In this document: positions 1-5,376 of the stretch, piece by piece | Numbering within the stretch: the first letter of the stretch is position 1 | Layout: each line of letters opens with the position of its first letter | Source of the DNA: JBDKGV01 sp039798005 | GTDB lineage: Bacteria > Fibrobacterota > Fibrobacteria > UBA5070 | Reading direction: 5' to 3' | Assembly: GCA_039798005.1 (NCBI GenBank) | Contig: JBDKGV010000239.1 | Coordinates: forward strand, 1 to 5,376 | Length of the DNA: 5,376 nt | The notes under the pieces: model-generated | Told to the model about the DNA's origin: nothing | Seen by the model: only the letters and a program-made list of their open reading frames with translations | The model's database searches: none | Program-made: the position numbers and the translations under genes

Positions 1-944
1 GCGCATTCGTCCCTCCTGTCAACCTCAAATTGCCAACCTTCGCACGTCAAGAGCACAAGCGCGGAACCCGCAACCCCTTCGACACCATTCCGCTGTGCCT
101 CGAACGTCTTGCCCAAGCCTACCAGAAGCTTCTTTCCGAAAACCCGAAGGCAGAAGGGCATCTTCGTGCCATCGCCGCCATGCTGCGCGTCGCGGGTGAG
201 CAGGATGGTGATGCATTGCTTGCCGCCACCGTCACCTGTCGCCTTGGAGCTGCCTTGCTCCGGCATGAATTGGCCACCGCCGTCTTGGCAACGCTGGTCG
301 CCATCGACCTCAAACTTCCTCAACCCGAGTTGACGACACTGGTCCTTGCCGCGCTGACCCGGGACATCGCCTTGGCCCATGTCTGGGACGAATGGTCAAA
401 CAAGGGATTTCGACTTGCGGAAACGGAGCAATTCATCGAAGAGCTGCATCCCGCAAGCTCCAAAGCCGTCTTGGAAACCGCCGGAATTCGAGACCCCGCT
501 TGGCTTGCCTGCGTGCTGGAACACAGCACCCCCCCGGCGTCCAATTGGAAGGCACGCTGGCTGCATACCTTGGACCGGTACCTCAGCCTGCTTTGGCACA
601 ATGCTCCCCAATGGGTTGGGCAGGGCCTTACGCCCCAAAGAGTCCAGCAACTGGCCAGCGTCGTCGATCCGGAACTTGGCACCGTCTTCATCCGGATGCT
701 GGGAATCATTCCGCCCGGAATGGGCGTCAAGCTGGCCAATGGCGAAGAAGGCATCGTCCTGCGGCGCGGCGCGCGCACGGGCTTTCCTCAAGTCCTGTGC
801 CTGCGAGGCAGCCTTGCGATTTCCCCTTCCGCTCCGCTCTTGCGCACTTGTGACGCCGACAAATTTCGGGTGGTTCAGGCATTTGCCCAGGAATGGAAGG
901 ATTGGCCTCTTCACAAGCCGGCCTCGCATTGGGGAATCGCTTGA
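1..944 (+). CDS. Degenerate HD-GYP-like domain protein (5' end outside window)
   Basis: The reading frame is open from the window edge with no stop. A TTG at 30 could start it, but it has no Shine-Dalgarno sequence, so the true start probably lies upstream. Numbering from that TTG (304 aa), the protein follows the HD-GYP layout. A helix has an 'RHELATAV' segment (H79). 'AALTRDIALAHV' (107-118) sits where the family has the HD signature, with the histidine replaced by R111 and D112 kept. H140-P141 matches the family HP position. 'VLEHS' (162-166) replaces the usual HH pair and the GYP motif is absent. D182 matches the last metal-site Asp. The C-terminal segment 'LGIIPPGMGVKLANGEEGIVLRRG' resembles the tail typical of HD-GYP proteins. 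Canonical HD-GYP enzymes hydrolyse cyclic di-GMP; with these losses I infer a non-catalytic binding or scaffold role. No sensor domain is visible in the part present. trmJ follows 33 bp downstream in the same direction. The fold assignment is fairly secure; the function is not. Confidence 0.75.
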   Translation, partial: AFVPPVNLKLPTFARQEHKRGTRNPFDTIPLCLERLAQAYQKLLSENPKAEGHLRAIAAMLRVAGEQDGDALLAATVTCRLGAALLRHELATAVLATLVAIDLKLPQPELTTLVLAALTRDIALAHVWDEWSNKGFRLAETEQFIEELHPASSKAVLETAGIRDPAWLACVLEHSTPPASNWKARWLHTLDRYLSLLWHNAPQWVGQGLTPQRVQQLASVVDPELGTVFIRMLGIIPPGMGVKLANGEEGIVLRRGARTGFPQVLCLRGSLAISPSAPLLRTCDADKFRVVQAFAQEWKDWPLHKPASHWGIA

Positions 945-977
945 TTCTTTGACCCGCGGTACAACTACCTTGCTCAA

Positions 978-1724
978 ATGAACTCTTGGCTTTCACGGCT
1001 CGAAGTCGTTTTGGTGCGACCGGAAACCCCCGGAAACGTCGGTGCCGCTTGCCGCGCCATGCGCAACTTCGGGATCAACCGCCTGTGCGTGGTTGGCTCC
1101 CCGGGCATCACGAGCACCAAGGAGGCTCACGCCCTTGCTCACGGCTGTGAAGAGACGCTCGACTCGGCCCGGCTCTGCAGCACCATCGACGAAGCTCTGG
1201 CACCCTGCGTCATGGCCATCGGAACCGCCAATCGACTGCGAAAGGGGAAGCTCCCCCCGCTTCTGGGACCATCCGAGGTGCTTCCCCACTTGGCACTCCA
1301 AGCGACCCATGGCCCTTGCGCCTTGGTCTTCGGCCCCGAATCGACAGGACTTACCGACCAGGAATTGGCTCGTTGCACCCTGCTGCTCAAAATGCCGACG
1401 GCAGTGGAGCAACCGTCCTTGAATCTCTCCCAAGCCGTGCTGGTCGTGGCTCAAGCGTGCTGGCACCATTCGCTCGACGCACCTGCAGCCGCGACAAAGG
1501 AAAAATGGGAGCCATCACCCACGCATGCCGAATTCGAGATCCTGCTCAGCCAAGTCCACCGGCTGATGGAACGCGGCGGGTTCCGCCCCTATGCAGGGGA
1601 TCCGGAGCAATTCCATCTCTCGGCCCGTCGCGCCCTGCTGCGAGGGAATTTTGAACGCCGGGACCTGCGAACCCTGCTGACCATGGCCAAGTTTCTGGAG
1701 CGAAAGGCCGCTCCGGAAACCTGA
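978..1724 (+). CDS. trmJ: TrmJ-type tRNA (cytidine/uridine-2'-O-)-methyltransferase
   Basis: The 248-aa product is a SpoU/TrmH-superfamily (SPOUT) RNA ribose methyltransferase, which transfers a methyl group from S-adenosylmethionine to a ribose 2'-OH. The E. coli member acts at nucleotide 32 of the tRNA anticodon loop in the cytoplasm. All three motifs are present. Motif 1 is 'NVGAACRAMRNFG' (20-32), with R26 in the place of the conserved catalytic arginine. Motif 2 is 'LVFGPESTGLTDQEL' (116-130). Motif 3 is 'MPTAVEQPSLNLSQAV' (139-154), which carries the conserved N149 and forms the knotted cofactor site. After a variable linker (about 165-182), a helical C-terminal part (185-243) matches the dimerisation/tRNA-contact extension of TrmJ rather than the shorter TrmL. 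ATG 978 is the only usable start, because the frame is closed by the stop of the preceding gene at 942-944. No clear Shine-Dalgarno precedes it. The last codons lie within a hairpin (1691-1720). Substrate position is inferred from the family. Confidence 0.9.
   Translation: MNSWLSRLEVVLVRPETPGNVGAACRAMRNFGINRLCVVGSPGITSTKEAHALAHGCEETLDSARLCSTIDEALAPCVMAIGTANRLRKGKLPPLLGPSEVLPHLALQATHGPCALVFGPESTGLTDQELARCTLLLKMPTAVEQPSLNLSQAVLVVAQACWHHSLDAPAAATKEKWEPSPTHAEFEILLSQVHRLMERGGFRPYAGDPEQFHLSARRALLRGNFERRDLRTLLTMAKFLERKAAPET
1691..1720. terminator. Hairpin at the convergent trmJ / DUF5718-like gene ends
   Basis: GTTTCTGGAGCG (1691-1702) pairs with CGCTCCGGAAAC (1709-1720) across a six-base loop. In plus-strand RNA all 12 positions pair, one as U-G wobble; in minus-strand RNA that position is a C-A mismatch. 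It covers the last codons of trmJ and lies about 15 bp beyond the stop of the opposing gene. A second, weaker stem (1721-1726 with 1732-1738, one bulged base) covers both stop codons. Neither has a T-tract, so neither is a classical intrinsic terminator. It may protect 3' ends or help separate the two convergent transcripts; part of the pairing could be coincidental because it is coding sequence. Confidence 0.35.
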
Positions 1725-1734
1725 CCTCACCGGT

Positions 1735-2553
1735 TCAGAGAATCACATCTCGCACGAGGATCGATGCTTGAGTCTCCTCGCCCGCGAATGCCTTGCGCAC
1801 CAATTCCTCCGCCGCGCCATGCTCCGGCCTGTACAGGCACACAGCGGTGCGGTCCCCTGGCTTGAGCCAACCAGACTCACCGAACTCAGTGTAGAGAGTG
1901 GCCCCGATCGTGACCACGATCGTCTTGGGCTTGCCAATGGCCCGCAGCATTGCGCCGACATTCTCCAAAGGTCCTTGGTCACGCTGACTTGCCAGCTTTC
2001 CAACCACCCAATCCAACAATTTGTGGTGAAAATAACTGTAGCCGGCAACCGGACTGTCCACACCATAGGCATGCAGCACCCCATCGCGCAAGACAAAGCT
2101 TGCCAATCGGAACTGATCCAAAGTCCCGCCTCGTGCAAAGCTGTCCACGGCCAACCACTTGGAAGCCATCCCCTTGCTCCCCGGGCCCCAATTCTTCTTC
2201 ACAGAAATCTTGGGAGCCCCTTCGCGCCGCAACGAGCAATCGTCAAAAGCCGCAGCAAAGCGGGGCGTTAGGGAATCGATCTCGTCCCCAAGCCAGTCCA
2301 GCTCGCACACCAAAGCAACTTCCGGTTCGACCTGCGCCGTTTCGGTGAGGTTCGGAAGGCGAAGCACATGATCGGACAATGGATCCGTACCAAGGAACGA
2401 TCCCGGAAGCCCGGGCATCCAAAATGGGAAGATTCCTTTGGGCGCCCCCTGTTCGGATTGCACATCGCGAAAATCTCCCGCCTCTCGCGCCTGCTCCAAG
2501 TGTCCGGCGAAATTACCCGCCACGCCAATCCCTGCACCAAGTCCCCAAGCCAT
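1735..2553 (-). CDS. DUF5718-like family protein, possible fumarylacetoacetase-like fold
   Basis: This is a 272-aa protein starting at ATG 2553-2551. A TTG four codons upstream (2565) extends the frame, but the sequence GGAGG lies five bases before the ATG and overlaps that upstream stretch, so the ATG is the better start. The N-terminus 'GAGIGVAGNFAGHLEQA' (6-22) is the most distinctive block and matches what I remember of the uncharacterised DUF5718 family. Other blocks are 'QVEPEVALVCELD' (74-86), 'RFAAAFDDCSLR' (98-109), 'SKWLAVDSF' (131-139) and 'WLKPGDRTAV' (229-238). Their order and character recall the fumarylacetoacetate hydrolase superfamily: an acidic metal-binding stretch, a 'ND.S.R'-like turn and a late 'L.PGD' turn. 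Enzymes of that superfamily cleave or decarboxylate beta-keto acids with a divalent metal. I see no signal peptide or membrane segment, so it is likely cytoplasmic. Substrate is unknown. It is convergent with trmJ and follows glmS on the same strand, separated by a strong terminator. Confidence 0.75.
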   Translation of the reverse strand: MAWGLGAGIGVAGNFAGHLEQAREAGDFRDVQSEQGAPKGIFPFWMPGLPGSFLGTDPLSDHVLRLPNLTETAQVEPEVALVCELDWLGDEIDSLTPRFAAAFDDCSLRREGAPKISVKKNWGPGSKGMASKWLAVDSFARGGTLDQFRLASFVLRDGVLHAYGVDSPVAGYSYFHHKLLDWVVGKLASQRDQGPLENVGAMLRAIGKPKTIVVTIGATLYTEFGESGWLKPGDRTAVCLYRPEHGAAEELVRKAFAGEETQASILVRDVIL

Positions 2554-2560
2554 CTCGTCC

Positions 2561-2565
2561 TCCAA
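2561..2565 (-). promoter_or_regulatory. Ribosome-binding site that sets the DUF5718-like gene start
   Basis: On the minus strand a GGAGG-type Shine-Dalgarno stretch, within TTGGAGGACGAG, lies five bases before ATG 2553. It favours this ATG over the in-frame TTG at 2565, which the ribosome-binding stretch itself overlaps. It is the clearest ribosome-binding site in the window. Confidence 0.7.
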
Positions 2566-2588
2566 TGTCGTCGTTCAGACGGAAGGAT

Positions 2589-2621
2589 AAAAAAAAGGGC
2601 GGCGGACCGAAGTCCGCCGCC
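2589..2621 (-). terminator. Strong intrinsic terminator just upstream of the DUF5718-like gene
   Basis: On the minus strand GGCGGCGGAC (2621-2612) pairs perfectly with GTCCGCCGCC (2607-2598) around a TTCG loop. This gives the very stable cUUCGg tetraloop hairpin. One C and then eight T residues (2596-2589) follow directly. The A/T run lies on one side only, so the signal works for minus-strand transcripts. It could end glmS operon transcription, a short RNA started near 2667, or act as an attenuator for the DUF5718-like gene, whose ribosome-binding site begins 24 bp downstream. Confidence 0.92.
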
Positions 2622-2673
2622 GAAGGCTGTCGCCGCCAATTCCCCGCGCAAAACGGCGATCAACCTAAAGACA

Positions 2674-2701
2674 AACTTAAGCAAAAATTATGTTTTGTCA
2701 A
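2674..2701 (-). promoter_or_regulatory. Candidate sigma-70-type promoter, minus strand
   Basis: On the minus strand a perfect -35 consensus TTGACA (2701-2696) is followed after 16 bp by TAAGTT (2679-2674), a mediocre -10 with the TA start and final T. The surrounding DNA is AT-rich. The expected start of transcription is near 2667. An RNA from there would reach the T-tract of the terminator at 2589 after about 79 nt, before entering the DUF5718-like gene. The -35 match is good; the -10 is the weak point. Confidence 0.45.
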
Positions 2702-2731
2702 CAGAAGATTATGGAAAATTTCAGTTGTATT

Positions 2732-2768
2732 TCTGGAAAGAGTGATCTGAAAATTCACTCATTCCAGA
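2732..2768. repeat. Imperfect inverted repeat with a competing alternative fold
   Basis: The 14-base arms 2732-2745 and 2755-2768 are complementary at 13 positions (the only mismatch is 2739 against 2761) around a nine-base loop. A second perfect inverted repeat, TGATCTG (2743-2749) with CAGATCA (2765-2771), uses part of the same bases, so the two stems exclude each other. No T-tract follows on either strand. It lies about 30 bp upstream of the TTGACA element, so it could be a regulator-binding site or an RNA structure in the glmS 3' untranslated region. Confidence 0.5.
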
Positions 2769-2908
2769 TCAGAAATGCCTCCCAACAACTGCACCCACCA
2801 ATAAACCACCCCCAGCAGTGCTGCGAGGTATTTCTTTGGCCAGCGATTTCGAGTCAACGAAGCAAGCTTCGAGGAATCAGACCCGAAGAGGTTGAAGCTG
2901 CAAGTGGT

Positions 2909-2945
2909 TGATGCCAAGCAGAACGGAACCCGCTCCTTGGCATCA
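2909..2945 (-). repeat. Long hairpin starting at the glmS stop codon
   Basis: On the minus strand TGATGCCAAG (2945-2936), whose first three bases are the glmS stop, pairs perfectly with CTTGGCATCA (2918-2909). Inside it GAGCGG (2935-2930) pairs with CCGTTC (2926-2921), including one G-U, across a three-base loop and next to a two-base bulge. The total is 16 pairs. No T-tract follows, so it is not a standard intrinsic terminator. It could stabilise the glmS mRNA 3' end or bind a protein. Confidence 0.6.
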
Positions 2946-4778
2946 CTCCACGGTGACGCTCTTCGCGAGATTCCTGGGCTTGTCCACATCGTGACCCCGC
3001 AACACGGCAGCATGGTAGGCCATCAGCTGCAATGCCACTGTGGTGACCAAGGGACTGAAAACCTCGCTGCAAGCCGGTACCCGAATGATCTCATCGGCAT
3101 GCGGAACGATTTCTTCATCCCCTTCCGAGGCCACCACGATCACCCGCCCGCCACGCGCCCGCACTTCCTGCATGTTGCCCAAGACCTTGTCGTGTTGACT
3201 GCCCTTGGGAGCCACGAACACACAGGGCATCCCATCATGGATAAGCGCGATCGGGCCGTGCTTCATCTCCGCGGCCGGCATCCCTTCGGCGTGGATGTAG
3301 GAGATTTCCTTGATCTTGAGCGCACCTTCCAAGGCGACAGGGTAATTGTATCCACGCCCCAAGAACAGCCAATTCTCACGGTCCACATACCGCGACACCA
3401 TCGCCTTGATCTCCAAGGATTGCTTGACCACCTTGGCGATCATGTCAGGAATCGAGTCGAGCTCCGCCAACAGCTTGCGACTCGCCTCGATGGACAAGTT
3501 TCGACGACGCCCGGCATAGATCGCCATCAAGGCACCCACGGCCACCTGCCCAATGAAGGCCTTCGTACTTGCGACTCCGATTTCCGGCCCCACCCGCAGG
3601 TAGACGCCGGCATCCGTAAGCCGGGAGATGGAAGATCCGACCGAATTCACGATCCCAAGCGTCAACGCACCCCGCAACTTGGCTTCTTCAAGGGCTGCCA
3701 GCGTATCGGCCGTCTCACCCGACTGGGAGATCGCCACCAGAACGGTCCCTTCCTCCACGATCGGGTTGCGGTACCTGAATTCACTGGCGTATTGCACATC
3801 GCACGGAATCCTCGCCAGTTCCTCGAGCATGTATTCCGTCACCAACGCAGCATGCCATGCCGTACCTTGTCCGGTCAAGACCAGACGATGACAGCGCGCA
3901 AAATCACGACCGATCTGCTGCAATCCACCAAGGATCACTTCACCCCGCTGGATGTCGATGCGTCCACGCAAAGTGTTGCGCAAAGCCTCGGGCTGCTCGA
4001 AGATCTCCTTGAGCATGAAATGAGGGAAATCCCCCAATTCGATCTGCTGCAGATCCAACTCCAGTTGCATGACCTTCGGGGTCACGGGTACGTTCTGGAG
4101 ATTGGAGGTCCGATAACCTTCCTTCAAGGAAAGCCGACAGACAGTGAAGTCCTCCAGCGCAAAGGCCTGCTGGGTATGGGCCACAATAGCGGACGGATCG
4201 GATGCCACGATGAACTCATCAGGACCAAGCCCGACCATCAAGGGCGAACCTTTGCGAGCCACGACCAGGATGCCCGGCTCGCTTTTTGAGATGACCGCCA
4301 AGGCATAGGCCCCGGTCACTTCACGAAGCGCGGCTTGAACAGCGACTTCAAGATCCCCTTCGTACAACTCCCCGATGAGCATGGCCAATACTTCGGTGTC
4401 GGTCTCGCTCTTGAAGACATGCCCCTTGGACTCCAAGGCCTTCTTGAGGGATTGATAATTCTCGATGATGCCATTGTGAACCACGGCGATCCCGACGCGA
4501 TCATCGAGGTGAGGATGAGCATTGCGTTCAGCGGGCACGCCATGGGTCGCCCAACGGGTATGAGCGATTCCCTCGCACCCCTCGTACGCGGCAAGATCCT
4601 TCCCGACCTTCAGCTCAAGTGCCGCGACCTTGCCGACTTCACGACAAATCGCAAGATCTTCGCCATGGCGAATGGCAATCCCGGCGGAATCGTATCCGCG
4701 ATACTCCAGTCGCTTGAGTCCTTCCAGAAGAACAGGCAGTGCCGCACGATGTCCAAGGTATCCGACGATTCCACACAT
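2943..4778 (-). CDS. glmS: Glutamine-fructose-6-phosphate aminotransferase (glucosamine-6-phosphate synthase)
   Basis: A full-length 611-aa GlmS, close to the usual 600-610. It converts fructose-6-phosphate and glutamine to glucosamine-6-phosphate, the first step towards UDP-GlcNAc for peptidoglycan, lipid A and surface polysaccharides, in the cytoplasm. The N-terminal glutaminase domain (about 2-240) begins 'MCGIVGYLG', with C2 as the nucleophile once Met is removed. It shows 'HTRWATHG' (73-80), 'HNGIIENY' (101-108) and D127. Two SIS sugar-isomerase domains follow. The first (about 290-425) has 'GQGTAWHA' (303-310), 'SQSGETADT' (351-359) and 'EIGVASTKAF' (399-408). The second (about 460-600) has 'KEISYIHAEG' with E491 and 'MKHGP' with H507. 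The C-terminus 'PRNLAKSVTVE' carries the active-site lysine K606. The cysteine usual in the family's 'CGTS' loop is glutamine here. The ATG lies 2 bp after the stop of the SLBB gene, so translation is probably coupled. This leaves no room for a glmS ribozyme leader. Confidence 0.98.
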   Translation of the reverse strand: MCGIVGYLGHRAALPVLLEGLKRLEYRGYDSAGIAIRHGEDLAICREVGKVAALELKVGKDLAAYEGCEGIAHTRWATHGVPAERNAHPHLDDRVGIAVVHNGIIENYQSLKKALESKGHVFKSETDTEVLAMLIGELYEGDLEVAVQAALREVTGAYALAVISKSEPGILVVARKGSPLMVGLGPDEFIVASDPSAIVAHTQQAFALEDFTVCRLSLKEGYRTSNLQNVPVTPKVMQLELDLQQIELGDFPHFMLKEIFEQPEALRNTLRGRIDIQRGEVILGGLQQIGRDFARCHRLVLTGQGTAWHAALVTEYMLEELARIPCDVQYASEFRYRNPIVEEGTVLVAISQSGETADTLAALEEAKLRGALTLGIVNSVGSSISRLTDAGVYLRVGPEIGVASTKAFIGQVAVGALMAIYAGRRRNLSIEASRKLLAELDSIPDMIAKVVKQSLEIKAMVSRYVDRENWLFLGRGYNYPVALEGALKIKEISYIHAEGMPAAEMKHGPIALIHDGMPCVFVAPKGSQHDKVLGNMQEVRARGGRVIVVASEGDEEIVPHADEIIRVPACSEVFSPLVTTVALQLMAYHAAVLRGHDVDKPRNLAKSVTVE

Positions 4779-4780
4779 GA

Positions 4781-5376
4781 TCAGCTCTTGTCGACAAGAA
4801 TGAAGATGGTAATGGCTGTCAGGAGCACTGTCGCTACCGATCCGATCGCAGCAATGACATCCGTGAATTTGACCGGCTCAGGAGGAGCCTTGAACGGCAC
4901 CACGATTTCGGAACCGGGGTTGGGCAAGCTGTCAATTCCGTAATCCTGCGTTTGGATTGAGCCATCGGCCATGCGCAGGTAGATCCGGTCGTCATCGGCG
5001 CTGTCGCTCATTCCCCCTGCCATCGAGATGTACCATTTCCAGCTCTTGCCTTGGCGCCAAGGGATGTTCCCGGCGTTGTACACACGACCAGTGACGCGCA
5101 CCGTGGCAGGAACCAGCGGAATATCCAACACATCCCCACCCCGCAGGACGATGTCGTCCAAACCGCCCGGCTGAGCCAGAGCCCGCGCGACATTGATGGA
5201 GATCCGGCCAACATTTGGACGGACAAGCTGAGCCCCCGCAGGATAGGCCTCGGTACGCAGGCCACCGGCTTGGGACAGGATGGCGGAGATCCGAACCTCG
5301 TGATTCTTCAAGGAATAACTTCCCGGAAAGGCCACCATTCCGTTGACTTGAACCATTTCCAAAGTCTTTGGATACA
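4781..5376 (-). CDS. SLBB-domain polysaccharide export protein (C-terminal part; start outside window)
   Basis: The frame is open to the window edge, and the first visible residues already lie inside a domain, so the N-terminus is missing; about 197 residues are visible. Two SLBB (soluble-ligand-binding beta-grasp) repeats can be read. The first contains 'VQVNGMVAFPGSYSL' and 'ILSQAGGL' and ends near 'LRGGDVLDIP'. The second contains 'VRVTGRVYNAGNIPW' and 'YISMAGGM' and ends near 'EIVVPF'. The last 25 or so residues, from 'FTDVIAAIG' to 'FILVDKS', form one hydrophobic helix with a short charged end. This is the arrangement of Wza/OPX-type capsule and exopolysaccharide export proteins, in which SLBB domains stack into a periplasmic channel and a C-terminal helix inserts in a membrane. 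The missing N-terminus would be expected to hold a signal peptide and a Poly_export domain. glmS starts 2 bp downstream, suggesting one operon that couples precursor supply to export. Confidence 0.85.
   Translation of the reverse strand, partial: YPKTLEMVQVNGMVAFPGSYSLKNHEVRISAILSQAGGLRTEAYPAGAQLVRPNVGRISINVARALAQPGGLDDIVLRGGDVLDIPLVPATVRVTGRVYNAGNIPWRQGKSWKWYISMAGGMSDSADDDRIYLRMADGSIQTQDYGIDSLPNPGSEIVVPFKAPPEPVKFTDVIAAIGSVATVLLTAITIFILVDKS

Larger units (their letters stand above)
2566..2942. other. 377-bp intergenic region between glmS and the DUF5718-like gene
   Basis: I see no convincing protein gene, tRNA or insertion remnant here. In minus-strand order it contains the rest of the hairpin at the glmS stop (2909-2945), a short hydrophobic open frame of doubtful reality (2759-2857), an imperfect inverted repeat (2732-2768) with a competing fold, a TTGACA promoter candidate (2674-2701) and the strong terminator (2589-2621). 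The stretch from about 2660 to 2775 is clearly richer in A+T than the flanking genes, which is usual for regulatory DNA. Confidence 0.8.

Noticed and set aside
2554..2565. Upstream TTG start for the DUF5718-like protein
   Set aside because: The Shine-Dalgarno GGAGG overlaps this TTG and is properly spaced for the ATG at 2553; the four extra residues (MEDE) are just the translated ribosome-binding site.
2268..2684. A minus-strand frame of 138 codons starting upstream of the terminator
   Set aside because: It runs through the strong terminator hairpin and then overlaps the DUF5718-like gene in another frame; its sequence shows no domain.
2368..2750. Two overlapping plus-strand frames of about 125 codons across the intergenic terminator
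   Set aside because: They cover the 5' end of the DUF5718-like gene and read through the hairpin and A-tract, giving low-complexity Lys/Arg/Pro-rich peptides.
2858..2871. Short inverted repeat CGAAG/CTTCG with a four-base loop
   Set aside because: Five base pairs are common by chance, and there is no adjacent T-tract or other signal.
2892..4289. A 465-codon open frame on the plus strand, opposite glmS
   Set aside because: glmS on the minus strand is unmistakable over its whole length. The antisense frame is rich in His, Arg, Gln and Gly with no recognisable domain, as expected from the complement of biased codons.
4779..4900. A glmS ribozyme or other leader upstream of glmS
   Set aside because: Only 2 bp separate the SLBB gene stop from the glmS ATG, and the region upstream is clearly coding, so there is no leader in which it could sit.
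4335..4943. A 202-codon plus-strand frame opposite the glmS start and the SLBB gene end
   Set aside because: It spans two well-supported genes on the other strand, has no domain signature and no credible ribosome-binding site.

Overview
This window of about 5.4 kb looks like moderately high-GC, densely coded chromosomal DNA from a Gram-negative-type bacterium. The SLBB polysaccharide-export gene supports an envelope with an export machine. The GlmS sequence resembles those I associate with the Verrucomicrobiota/Planctomycetota/deltaproteobacterial range rather than gammaproteobacteria. In contrast, the first gene resembles a degenerate HD-GYP family I know best from betaproteobacteria. I therefore do not assign a phylum. 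I see no mobile elements, CRISPR arrays, rRNA or tRNA genes.

Layout. Positions 1-1724 carry two plus-strand genes 33 bp apart: the 3' part of an HD-GYP-like protein whose metal site appears partly lost, then a TrmJ-type SpoU/TrmH-family tRNA 2'-O-methyltransferase. They meet, stop codon to stop codon with a 10-bp gap, a minus-strand gene at 1735-2553 for a DUF5718-like protein (fumarylacetoacetase-like fold suspected). From 2566 to 2942 lies the only sizeable non-coding stretch, partly AT-rich and full of secondary structure. From 2943 to the window end, on the minus strand, are a complete glmS (glucosamine-6-phosphate synthase) and, upstream of it, the 3' part of an SLBB-domain polysaccharide export gene whose stop codon lies 2 bp before the glmS ATG.

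How the genes fit together. SLBB export protein plus GlmS is a coherent pair: GlmS makes glucosamine-6-phosphate, the precursor of UDP-GlcNAc, and the export protein belongs to a surface-polysaccharide secretion system. The tight coupling suggests that glmS is the last gene of an exopolysaccharide or capsule operon. The HD-GYP-like gene and trmJ are probably co-transcribed but have no obvious shared pathway.

The least ordinary part is 2566-2945. Reading along the minus strand it holds a hairpin that begins at the glmS stop codon, a large imperfect inverted repeat with a competing second fold, a TTGACA-type promoter candidate, and a very strong intrinsic terminator (10 bp, cUUCGg loop, T8). 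That terminator ends only 24 bp before the ribosome-binding region of the DUF5718-like gene. This arrangement fits either an attenuated leader or a small RNA of about 80 nt. I found no clearly new multi-gene system in the window.
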